The notes beneath the pieces were generated by a model that saw only the letters and a list, made by a program, of their open reading frames with translations, had not been told where the DNA came from and ran no database searches. Shown piece by piece: positions 1 to 5,363 of a DNA stretch of 7,176 nucleotides. This DNA comes from Rhodobacterales bacterium. Lineage in GTDB: Bacteria > Pseudomonadota > Alphaproteobacteria > Rhodobacterales > Rhodobacteraceae. The stretch spans positions 1 through 7,176 of the forward strand of contig JANXPK010000123.1 of the NCBI GenBank assembly GCA_025357355.1. The letters are read 5' to 3'. The first letter of the stretch is position 1. Each line of letters opens with the position of its first letter. A program made the translations under genes and the position numbers.

Positions 1-55
1 TGCATATGGTTAACGCCACTCCCCCGCCGCCGCATCCCAAACACTCCGCTTCTGC

Positions 56-112
56 TGTAGACCCTTTGTAGGCGCAATGTAGGTGCTTTGTAGGTCGTTA
101 ACCTTGCGTTAA
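56..112 (+). promoter_or_regulatory. 11-bp-phased TGTAG x4 plus TTAA x2 module upstream of the helicase operon
   Basis: TGTAG begins at 56, 67, 78 and 89, exactly 11 bp apart, and TTAA begins at 98 and 109, again 11 bp apart. The TTAA pair is TTAA-N7-TTAA, the classical alphaproteobacterial CtrA consensus. Direct repeats one helical turn apart are typical of OmpR/PhoB-family response regulators, which bind head to tail; CtrA belongs to that family. The module ends 77 bp before the helicase ATG, so it probably controls this operon. A weak promoter could follow it (TTGCGT at 105-110, AACAAT at 129-134), but this is poorly supported. Which protein binds TGTAG is unknown to me. A further GGTTAACG lies outside at 8-15. 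Confidence 0.6.
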
Positions 113-189
113 TCCCGCACGATCATTGAACAATTTCGCCCATTAACCCAGCGCTCGCCCCTCGCGGCAAAATCCCCTACCCTGCGCCC

Positions 190-2571
190 ATGCACCTACC
201 CCCCACCCTCACGGCATGGCTCCAAACCCAAGGCTGGACCCTTCACCCCCACCAGCTGGACATGCTCCAGCGGGCTGAAAACCCCTCGACCCTCCTGATC
301 GCCCCCACCGGCGGCGGCAAGACTTTGGCTGGTTTCCTGCCCTCTCTCGCCGAACTGTCCAACGGTTTCAATGGCCTCCACACCCTTTACATCTCCCCCC
401 TCAAGGCCCTCACCGCCGACATCCGCCGCAACCTGCGCCGCCCGGTCGAAGGCGCGAACCTGCCCATCCGCATCGAAGACCGCACCGGCGACACCAGCTA
501 TACCCAACGCCTCCGCCAACGCGCCGACCCGCCCCACATCCTGCTCACCACGCCAGAATCCCTAGCGTTATTGCTGACTTACGCGGATGCCCCCCGCATG
601 TTCACCGGGCTTCAACGCGTCATTGTCGACGAGATTCACGCTCTGGCGGAATCCAAGCGCGGCGACCAGTTGATGCTGCAGCTTGCCCGCTTGACAACCC
701 TCGCCCCCACCCTCCGCCGCATCGGCCTGTCCGCTACCGTCGAAGACCCCCCCGCCCTCGCCCGGTTCCTCGGCCCCGCAACCGACATCCTCATGGCCGA
801 CCCCGGCCCCGATCCCGACATCCAGATGCTTGTCACCCGCGAACACCCGCCATGGTCCGGTGGCGGTGGCAAATACGCCATCCCTGCGATCCTCGAACAG
901 ATCAAGCGCCACAAGATCACCCTGATCTTCCACAACACCCGCGCCCAGGCCGAGATATTCTTTCATAACCTCTGGCTCGCCAACGAAGACCTTCTCCCCA
1001 TCGGCATCCACCACGGCTCGCTCAGCCGCGAACAACGCGAGCGTGTCGAACATGCTATGGTCAGTGGCGAACTCAGAGCCGTGGTCTGCACCGGCAGCCT
1101 CGACCTTGGCATCGACTGGGGCGACGTCGACCTGGTAATCCAGGTCGGCGCGCCGAAGAACGTCAAACGTCTTGTCCAGCGCATCGGGCGTGCCAACCAC
1201 CGCTACAACGCCCCGTCCAAAGCGCTGCTGGTCCCCGCCAACCGCTTTGAAGTCATCGAATGTCAGGCGGCTCTGGAGGCAGTCAAGGCTCACGACCTTG
1301 ACGGCGACCCCCGTGGCCCCGGCCCCCGCGACGTGCTGTGCCAACATATCCTCGCCAGCGCCTGCTCCGGTCCGTTCGACGCAACCGAGCTTTACACTGA
1401 GGTCACCCAAGCCGGCCCCTACGCCCGACTTACCCGCCCCGACTTCGATGCCTGCCTCGATTTCACGGCCACCGGCGGTTACGCGCTGAAAGCCTATGAT
1501 CGCTGGCAACGCCTGATGCTCCGCGATGGCAAATGGACCCTCCGCGACCCCCGCGCGGCCGCACTGATACGCCAGAACCTTGGCACCATTATCGACATCG
1601 AAACCTTGAAAGTGCGCCTTCGTGGTCGCAACTTGCCGTTGGGCGAGATTGAGGAATACTTCGCCGCTTCCCTGACCCCCGGCGACACCTTCCTTATCGG
1701 TGGCGAAATAGTCCGCTTCGACGGCTTGCGCGAATTGACTGTCGAGGTGTCCCGCGCCCCGGGCCGCACCCCGCGCGTCGCCGTGTTTTCCGGCACCAAG
1801 TTCGCCACCTCTACCCAGTTGTCCCACCGCATCCTCAGGAACTTTCAGCAACCGGACTGGCCCTTGTTGCCCGCCCACACTGCCGAGTGGCTGGAACTCC
1901 AGCGCGAAATATCCCGCCTGCCCGAACCCGGCCGCTTGCTGCTGGAAAGTTTTCCGCAAGACGAGCACGAACACCTTGTTATCTATGGCTTTGCGGGCCG
2001 CAATGCCCAGCAAACCCTGGGTCTTTTGATCACCAAGGCGATGGAGGACCAGGGCCTTGCCCCCTTGGGTTTCGTCGCCACCGACTACGCCACGATGATC
2101 TGGGGCCTTGACCCCGTCACCGATGCCGCCCCGCTCATCAACCTCGACACATTGAAAGATGGTGTCGAGGTCTGGCTTGCGGGCAACGCTGTGATGAAGC
2201 GTTCGTTTCGTAACGTCGCGATCATCGCGGGCCTCATCGAACGCAGCCATCAGGGTCGCCGAAGATCGGGCCGTCAGGCCACCTTCTCGTCCGACATCCT
2301 TTACGACACCCTGCGCCGCTACGACCCGGGTCACCTTCTTTTGCAAATCACCCATGAAGAAGCCATGCGCGGCCTTGTCGATTTCTCCCGTATCGAAGAG
2401 CTTCTGACCCGCATCGCCGGTCGCATCGACCTCGTCCGCTTGCCCCATGTCACCCCCCTCGCCGCCCCTCTGTTCTTCGAACAAGGCCGCATCCCCGTCA
2501 TGGGCGCCGCCCGTGACCGCATCGCCGAGGATGCGGCACGCCAGTTGCTGCGCGATGCCGGGCTTGATTGA
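190..2571 (+). CDS. Ligase-associated DNA damage response DEXH-box helicase (Lhr-like)
   Basis: This is a 793-aa superfamily 2 ATP-dependent helicase of the Lhr type, expected to translocate on DNA in the cytoplasm as part of a DNA-end repair set with an ATP-dependent ligase, an exonuclease and PdeM. Visible motifs in order are HPHQ near residues 19-22, Walker A APTGGGKT 38-45, TTPES 120-124, DEIH 147-150, SAT 181-183, TGSLDLGIDWG 301-311 and QRIGRANH 330-337. The remaining part, about residues 370-793, fits the winged-helix and Lhr-specific C-terminal region. The length matches the bacterial ligase-associated subfamily (about 800 aa) and is far shorter than full Lhr. ATG at 190 gives an N-terminus matching the family but has no clear Shine-Dalgarno sequence. 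pdeM follows 107 bp downstream on the same strand. The usual ligase and exonuclease partners are not in the visible 189 bp upstream. Confidence 0.93.
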   Translation: MHLPPTLTAWLQTQGWTLHPHQLDMLQRAENPSTLLIAPTGGGKTLAGFLPSLAELSNGFNGLHTLYISPLKALTADIRRNLRRPVEGANLPIRIEDRTGDTSYTQRLRQRADPPHILLTTPESLALLLTYADAPRMFTGLQRVIVDEIHALAESKRGDQLMLQLARLTTLAPTLRRIGLSATVEDPPALARFLGPATDILMADPGPDPDIQMLVTREHPPWSGGGGKYAIPAILEQIKRHKITLIFHNTRAQAEIFFHNLWLANEDLLPIGIHHGSLSREQRERVEHAMVSGELRAVVCTGSLDLGIDWGDVDLVIQVGAPKNVKRLVQRIGRANHRYNAPSKALLVPANRFEVIECQAALEAVKAHDLDGDPRGPGPRDVLCQHILASACSGPFDATELYTEVTQAGPYARLTRPDFDACLDFTATGGYALKAYDRWQRLMLRDGKWTLRDPRAAALIRQNLGTIIDIETLKVRLRGRNLPLGEIEEYFAASLTPGDTFLIGGEIVRFDGLRELTVEVSRAPGRTPRVAVFSGTKFATSTQLSHRILRNFQQPDWPLLPAHTAEWLELQREISRLPEPGRLLLESFPQDEHEHLVIYGFAGRNAQQTLGLLITKAMEDQGLAPLGFVATDYATMIWGLDPVTDAAPLINLDTLKDGVEVWLAGNAVMKRSFRNVAIIAGLIERSHQGRRRSGRQATFSSDILYDTLRRYDPGHLLLQITHEEAMRGLVDFSRIEELLTRIAGRIDLVRLPHVTPLAAPLFFEQGRIPVMGAARDRIAEDAARQLLRDAGLD

Positions 2572-2600
2572 CCGGCCCAACCCCGAGCCGGTTGGCGCCT

Positions 2601-2638
2601 GCGCCAGAGGCGAGAAAAAGACAATGCGCCTCTGGCGC
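2601..2638. repeat. Strong intercistronic hairpin between helicase and pdeM
   Basis: Perfect 12-bp arms (GCGCCAGAGGCG at 2601-2612 and its reverse complement at 2627-2638) enclose a 14-base, A-rich loop. No T-run follows on either strand, so it is not a standard Rho-independent terminator. It fills the gap between the helicase stop and the pdeM ATG and could stabilise or partly attenuate the shared transcript, or be a dispersed palindromic repeat. Its presence also argues against a TTG start for pdeM at 2568, which would force this palindrome to be coding. Confidence 0.75.
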
Positions 2639-2678
2639 TCCGCTTGATAACCGCAGCCACATCGTCCAAACGACCGGC

Positions 2679-3326
2679 ATGAACGGCTACACCTTCACCC
2701 TTGGCCCTGCCCGGCTCATGGCCTTGCCCTCTGGCGGCCTTTACTGGCCCGACCAAAGGCTGCTTGTCGTCTCTGACCTGCATCTTGGCAAATCCGAACG
2801 CTTGGCGCGGCGAGGAGGGACTTTGTTGCCACCTTACGAAAATATTGTTACTTTACAAAGGCTTGACCATGACATCGACGCCACAGAGGCGCGGCATGTC
2901 TTGTGTCTTGGCGACAGTTTCGACGATCTGACCGCTGCGGATCACTTGGCCGAACCAGACCAGCTGTGGCTTCTGCGTCTGATGGCGGGTCGGCGCTGGA
3001 CATGGGTTGAAGGCAATCATGATGCGGGTCCGGTGGAGCTTGGCGGCAGCCATCTTGCCGAAGCCACCATCGCCGGCCTCGCGTTCCGCCATATCGCGAC
3101 GGTCGAAACCCCTGAGATTTCAGGCCATTACCACCCCAAGGCCAGCTTGCCCGGCCGTACTGCCGCCTGTTTCCTGATGGACGCTTCCCGCGTGATCCTG
3201 CCCGCTTACGGCACCTATACCGGCGGGTTGTGGTCCGATCATCCCGACCTTGCCGCCTTGATGCAGCCGAATGCCCGCGCTGTTCTGACCGGCACCCGCT
3301 GCCTTGCCATGCCAATGCCGCGCTAG
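2679..3326 (+). CDS. pdeM: Ligase-associated DNA damage response endonuclease PdeM
   Basis: A 215-aa calcineurin-like metallophosphoesterase, expected to be a two-metal phosphodiesterase/endonuclease acting on DNA with the helicase encoded upstream. The metal-binding motifs are present in order: DLHLGKS 33-39 (D33, H35), GDSFDD 78-83 (D79), GNHD 112-115 (N113, H114) and GHYHPK 149-154 (H150, H152). I chose ATG 2679 because the family normally begins about 30 residues before DLHLGKS, with a short strand ending in an ALPSG-like stretch, as here at 15-19. An in-frame TTG at 2568 overlapping the helicase stop would add 37 low-complexity residues that run through the hairpin at 2601-2638, so I reject it. 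No strong ribosome binding site precedes either start. It is probably cotranscribed with the helicase. All ligands look intact. The family assignment is firm; the precise substrate is not established by sequence. Confidence 0.9.
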   Translation: MNGYTFTLGPARLMALPSGGLYWPDQRLLVVSDLHLGKSERLARRGGTLLPPYENIVTLQRLDHDIDATEARHVLCLGDSFDDLTAADHLAEPDQLWLLRLMAGRRWTWVEGNHDAGPVELGGSHLAEATIAGLAFRHIATVETPEISGHYHPKASLPGRTAACFLMDASRVILPAYGTYTGGLWSDHPDLAALMQPNARAVLTGTRCLAMPMPR

Positions 3327-3379
3327 AATTACCTCCGCTCAGCCACCATCTGACAGACGCCAAGCCCTTGAGAACGCCG

Positions 3380-3400
3380 CGTTAATTGGCCTGATTAACG
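3380..3400. repeat. TTAA-containing inverted repeat after pdeM
   Basis: CGTTAAT at 3380-3386 and ATTAACG at 3394-3400 are perfect reverse complements around a 7-base spacer. The right arm supplies the terminal TTAA of the adjacent TGTAG module. It may be a protein-binding dyad rather than a terminator, because the stem is AT-rich and no T-run follows. Confidence 0.5.
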
Positions 3401-3451
3401 AATGATGAACGACCTACAAACCGCCTACATTCGGCCTACATCGCCTCTACA
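3395..3451 (-). promoter_or_regulatory. Second, inverted copy of the TGTAG x4 / TTAA module
   Basis: On the minus strand TGTAG starts at 3451, 3440, 3429 and 3418, exactly 11 bp apart, followed by TTCA (3409-3406) and TTAA (3398-3395) in the same register as the copy at 56-112. Unit 4 and its tail read TGTAGGTCGTTMA in both copies, and units 3 and 4 are preceded by AA and TT respectively in both. The two modules are the same length, 57 bp, and face each other across the helicase-pdeM operon. There is no minus-strand gene for this copy to drive to its left, so it may be a bidirectional operator, an antisense promoter, a regulator of the ArsR gene 240 bp to the right, or a structural element. 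Confidence 0.6.
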
Positions 3452-3537
3452 GTGGATGCGAAGTTTTCGACCCCCACCTTGCGTTAACCATTTCCCTGCG
3501 AATCACCGGGCGCGCGCTGCGGCCATTGGAACCGTAG

Positions 3538-3558
3538 GGTGCGCATTCATTGCGCACC
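3538..3558. repeat. GC-rich palindrome next to the folD remnant
   Basis: GGTGCGCA at 3538-3545 and TGCGCACC at 3551-3558 form a perfect 8-bp stem with a 5-base loop. It begins 5 bp after the stop codon of the minus-strand folD fragment, so it may be the hairpin of an old folD terminator, although no T-run follows. The form with a flanking GTAG resembles short palindromes I recall as dispersed in proteobacterial genomes; this recollection is unverified. Confidence 0.6.
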
Positions 3559-3562
3559 ACAT

Positions 3563-3622
3563 TCAGAAGGTCAGCGCGTTTGCCAGCAGGCAGGCCATCG
3601 TCATGGCCCGACCCCGCCCGGC
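3563..3622 (-). pseudogene. folD 3'-region remnant, frameshifted
   Basis: Positions 3569-3622 match 4524-4578 inside folD in the same orientation: 4 substitutions and one missing base over 55 columns, 50 identical. In folD this block encodes roughly residues 263-280, through GGVGP and MTIACLLANALT. The remnant reads MTMACLLANALT, then F and a TGA stop at 3565-3563. The missing base falls between the GGVGP and MT parts, so the two are in different frames. Homology ends abruptly at both sides. It lies 955 bp from the intact copy with the ArsR/SRPBCC pair between them, suggesting duplication or insertion at the folD 3' end. It is too short to function. Confidence 0.8.
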
Positions 3623-3639
3623 GCTGGCACCTTTTCCGC

Positions 3640-3687
3640 TTGACTGCTCCGGCGAATTTATATAAGTTAATTCTTATATAAGGAATT
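3640..3687 (+). promoter_or_regulatory. Promoter and AT-rich operator of the ArsR gene
   Basis: TTGACT at 3640-3645 is a good -35 hexamer. Plausible -10 elements (TATAAG 3661-3666 or TAAGTT 3663-3668) lie inside a perfect inverted repeat: TTATATAAG at 3658-3666 and CTTATATAA at 3673-3681 around a 6-base spacer. A 9-bp-arm palindrome covering the -10 and start site is where an ArsR-type dimer would repress its own gene. AGGA at 3681-3684 is the ribosome binding site, 8 bases before the ATG. The AT-richness stands out sharply from the surrounding GC-rich sequence. Confidence 0.75.
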
Positions 3688-3692
3688 ACTTC

Positions 3693-4016
3693 ATGATAAA
3701 CGCCGCCCTGCACGCCCTGTCTGACCCGACCCGTCGCGCTATCCTCGCCCGGCTGGCACTGGGAGAGGCCACTGTAGGCGACCTCGCCCAGCCTTTTGCG
3801 ATGAGCCAGCCCGCGATCTCGCAGCATCTCAAAGTGCTCGAGGGTGCGGGGCTGATCCTCCGCCGGGTGGAGGGCACGAAACGGCCGTGCCGGCTGGCGC
3901 CGCAGGGGCTGGCCGACCTTGAGGACTGGCTGGCGCAACTGCGCCGCGCTTTCGAGACGAACTACGCCCGACTGGATGACCTTTTGACTGAACTTGACAA
4001 GGAGACCCCGAAATGA
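3693..4016 (+). CDS. ArsR-family winged-helix transcriptional repressor
   Basis: A 107-aa ArsR/SmtB-fold DNA-binding protein. Residues 6-24 (LHALSDPTRRAILARLALG) are the typical family opening, the helix-turn-helix spans about 26-55, with recognition helix SQPAISQHLKVL at 38-49, and the wing follows at about 55-67. It lacks the CxC metal-binding motif of arsenic and cadmium sensors and has a single cysteine (C66), so it is unlikely to be a classical metal sensor. This subclass is commonly encoded just before an SRPBCC/AHSA1 protein, as here. ATG 3693 has a good ribosome binding site. It probably represses its own promoter through the palindrome at 3658-3681. Its stop codon forms an ATGA overlap with an ATG at 4013. 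The inducer is unknown. Confidence 0.9.
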   Translation: MINAALHALSDPTRRAILARLALGEATVGDLAQPFAMSQPAISQHLKVLEGAGLILRRVEGTKRPCRLAPQGLADLEDWLAQLRRAFETNYARLDDLLTELDKETPK

Positions 4017-4476
4017 CCCCCTGACCCTGCAAAGCGATGGCGAGACCCAGACCGTCATCACCCGCCAGTTCGCGGCCCGCCCGGAGCTGGTCTGGCGCTC
4101 CCACACCGAACCGGCGCTGCTGCAACGCTGGTGCCTTGGCCCCGATGGCTGGACCATGCCGGTCTGCATCTGCGAGCCGCGTCCGGACGGGCGCCTGCGC
4201 CACGAATGGGCCAAGGACGGCCGGGGCTTTTACATCTCGGGTGAGTTCATCGCGCTGTCGCCTGTCAGCCGCATCGAGCATGTCGAGCGGATGCACCTGC
4301 CCGACCCGACGCCCGACAACCACGTCGTGACCGAATTCATTCCTCACAATGGCGGCACGCGAATGGCGATGACCCTGCCTGACAGTGCCACGCGCCAGGC
4401 GATGCTGGCCTCTGGCATGGCCGACGGGATGGAGATCGGCTACCAGCGGCAGGAATCGATGATGGAGACGGTCTAG
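3994..4476 (+). CDS. SRPBCC/AHSA1-domain protein with a disrupted start
   Basis: A protein of about 150-160 aa with an SRPBCC (START/Bet v1-like) fold of the AHSA1 type, a hydrophobic-pocket domain often paired with ArsR regulators; its ligand is unknown. Family features are ITRQFAARPELVWRSHTEPALLQRW at about 22-46 followed by GPDGW (49-53), and a helical end with QAMLASGMADGMEIGYQR. The open frame begins at a TTG (3994) with no ribosome binding site. The well-placed start is the ATG at 4013, after AAGGAG, but it reads M-T-P-stop; restoring one C in the C5 run at 4017-4021 would give M-T-P-L-T-L-Q and join this frame. The gene is therefore either slightly broken, wrongly sequenced, or frameshifted on purpose. 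The stop codon shares CTAG with the folD stop. Confidence 0.75.
   Translation: MTRRPRNDPLTLQSDGETQTVITRQFAARPELVWRSHTEPALLQRWCLGPDGWTMPVCICEPRPDGRLRHEWAKDGRGFYISGEFIALSPVSRIEHVERMHLPDPTPDNHVVTEFIPHNGGTRMAMTLPDSATRQAMLASGMADGMEIGYQRQESMMETV
3999..4015 (+). promoter_or_regulatory. Ribosome binding site and out-of-frame ATG of the SRPBCC gene
   Basis: AAGGAG at 3999-4004 sits 8 bases before ATG 4013-4015, whose last bases overlap the ArsR stop TGA (4014-4016). This is the strongest translation start signal in the pair, yet its frame meets a TGA at 4022 after three codons, while the SRPBCC body continues in the -1 frame from CTG 4021. Confidence 0.7.
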
Positions 4477-5363
4477 GCGGTCAGCCCGGCCGGTTCCGGC
4501 AGCCCATTGGCGCGGCAGCACGCGGTCAGCGCGTTGGCCAGAAGGCAGGCAATCGTCATCGGCCCAACCCCGCCCGGCACCGGTGTGATCGCCCCGGCAA
4601 CGACCGCAGCCGAGGCATAGTGGACATCGCCCACCAGCCGCGTCTTGCCGTCACGCTCGATCCGGTTGATCCCGACGTCGATCACGGTGGCGCCGGGCTT
4701 GACCATATCGCCGGTGATCATCTCGGGCCGCCCGACCGCCGCCACCAGAATATCGGCCCCCCGGCATACAGCAGCCAGATCGCGGGTCTTGCTGTGGGCG
4801 ATGGTCACCGTGCAGCTGTCGCCCAGAAGCAGTTGCGCCATCGGCTTGCCGACGATGTTCGACCGCCCCACCACCACTGCATTGAGGCCCGCCAGCGCGC
4901 CCAGACAGTCGCGCAGCATCATCAGGCAACCCAAGGGCGTGCAGGGCACCATGCTTTTCTGCCCGGTTCCCAAGAGCCCGACGTTGGAGATGTGAAAACC
5001 GTCGACATCCTTGGCCGGATCGATGGTGTTGATGATCAGTTCGGAGTTCAGATGCTTGGGCAGCGGCAGTTGCACCAGGATGCCGTGAACCTTCGGATCA
5101 GCGTTCAGGCTATTCACCAGCGCCAGCAGATCGGCCTCTGACGTGTCGGCAGGCAGGCGATGTTCATAGGAGTTCATCCCGACCTCGACGGTCGAGGCGT
5201 GCTTGTTGCGGACGTAGACCTGGCTCGCCGGGTCTTCGCCCACCAGAACGACCGCCAGACCCGGCCTGAGACCACGCTCTGCCTGCAACCGGGCGACCTG
5301 CGCCTGCACCAGCCCGCGCACGCGTGCCGCAAAGGCCTTGCCGTCGATCATCGTCGCCGTCAT
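4473..5363 (-). CDS. folD: Bifunctional methylenetetrahydrofolate dehydrogenase / methenyltetrahydrofolate cyclohydrolase
   Basis: A 296-aa cytosolic enzyme that oxidises 5,10-methylene-THF with NADP and hydrolyses the product to 10-formyl-THF, running in either direction. Catalytic and substrate residues are in family positions: Y50 and K54 in YVRNK, Q98 in VQLPLP, D121 in DVDGFH. The dinucleotide-binding segment is GRSNIVGKP at 166-174, and PVPGGVGPMTIA near 260-271 is the C-terminal signature. I chose the ATG at 5363 because GGAGGAGA (5377-5370) precedes it at good spacing and the protein then starts like the family (MIDGKA at 5-10); a longer frame to 5450 would run into the mutase gene. 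Its ATGA overlaps the stop of the upstream mutase gene, indicating translational coupling. Its 3' end overlaps the convergent SRPBCC gene by 4 bp, and a decayed copy of its 3' region lies at 3563-3622. Confidence 0.96.
   Translation of the reverse strand: MTATMIDGKAFAARVRGLVQAQVARLQAERGLRPGLAVVLVGEDPASQVYVRNKHASTVEVGMNSYEHRLPADTSEADLLALVNSLNADPKVHGILVQLPLPKHLNSELIINTIDPAKDVDGFHISNVGLLGTGQKSMVPCTPLGCLMMLRDCLGALAGLNAVVVGRSNIVGKPMAQLLLGDSCTVTIAHSKTRDLAAVCRGADILVAAVGRPEMITGDMVKPGATVIDVGINRIERDGKTRLVGDVHYASAAVVAGAITPVPGGVGPMTIACLLANALTACCRANGLPEPAGLTA

Larger units (their letters stand above)
3327..3692. other. Gene-free but structured intergenic region (366 bp)
   Basis: I see no intact gene here. 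In order it holds a TTAA dyad at 3380-3400, an inverted copy of the TGTAG/TTAA module at 3395-3451, a GCGTTAACC element at 3481-3489, a palindrome at 3538-3558, a folD 3' remnant at 3563-3622 and an AT-rich promoter/operator at about 3640-3687. No Rho-independent terminator with a T-run is visible after pdeM. The 87-codon open frame at 3402-3665 runs across these elements and is not credible as a gene. Confidence 0.7.

Noticed and set aside
56..94. TGTAG array as a CRISPR or a plasmid iteron set
   Set aside because: The 11-bp period is too short for CRISPR repeats or typical 19-22 bp iterons, and no cas or replication gene is nearby.
98..140. LexA/SOS box (GAAC-N7-GAAC) in front of the repair helicase
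   Set aside because: Only a single GAAC at 128-131 is present; no second half-site at the required spacing was found here or around 3372-3420.
568..2580. 670-codon open frame antisense to the helicase
   Set aside because: It mirrors a gene with clear helicase motifs in order. Long antisense frames are common in GC-rich DNA with C/G third positions, and the translation is low-complexity Gly/Ala/Val/Asp-rich without any recognisable domain.
2568..2678. N-terminal extension of pdeM from TTG 2568
   Set aside because: The added 37 residues pass through the 12-bp hairpin, have no family likeness, and the ATG at 2679 gives the expected N-terminus.
3380..3400. Rho-independent terminator of pdeM
   Set aside because: The stem is AT-rich and lacks a following T-run on the plus strand; a regulatory dyad is more likely.
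3402..3665. 87-codon plus-strand open frame after pdeM
   Set aside because: It spans the TGTAG module, a palindrome and the folD remnant on the opposite strand, has no ribosome binding site and shows no protein-like composition.
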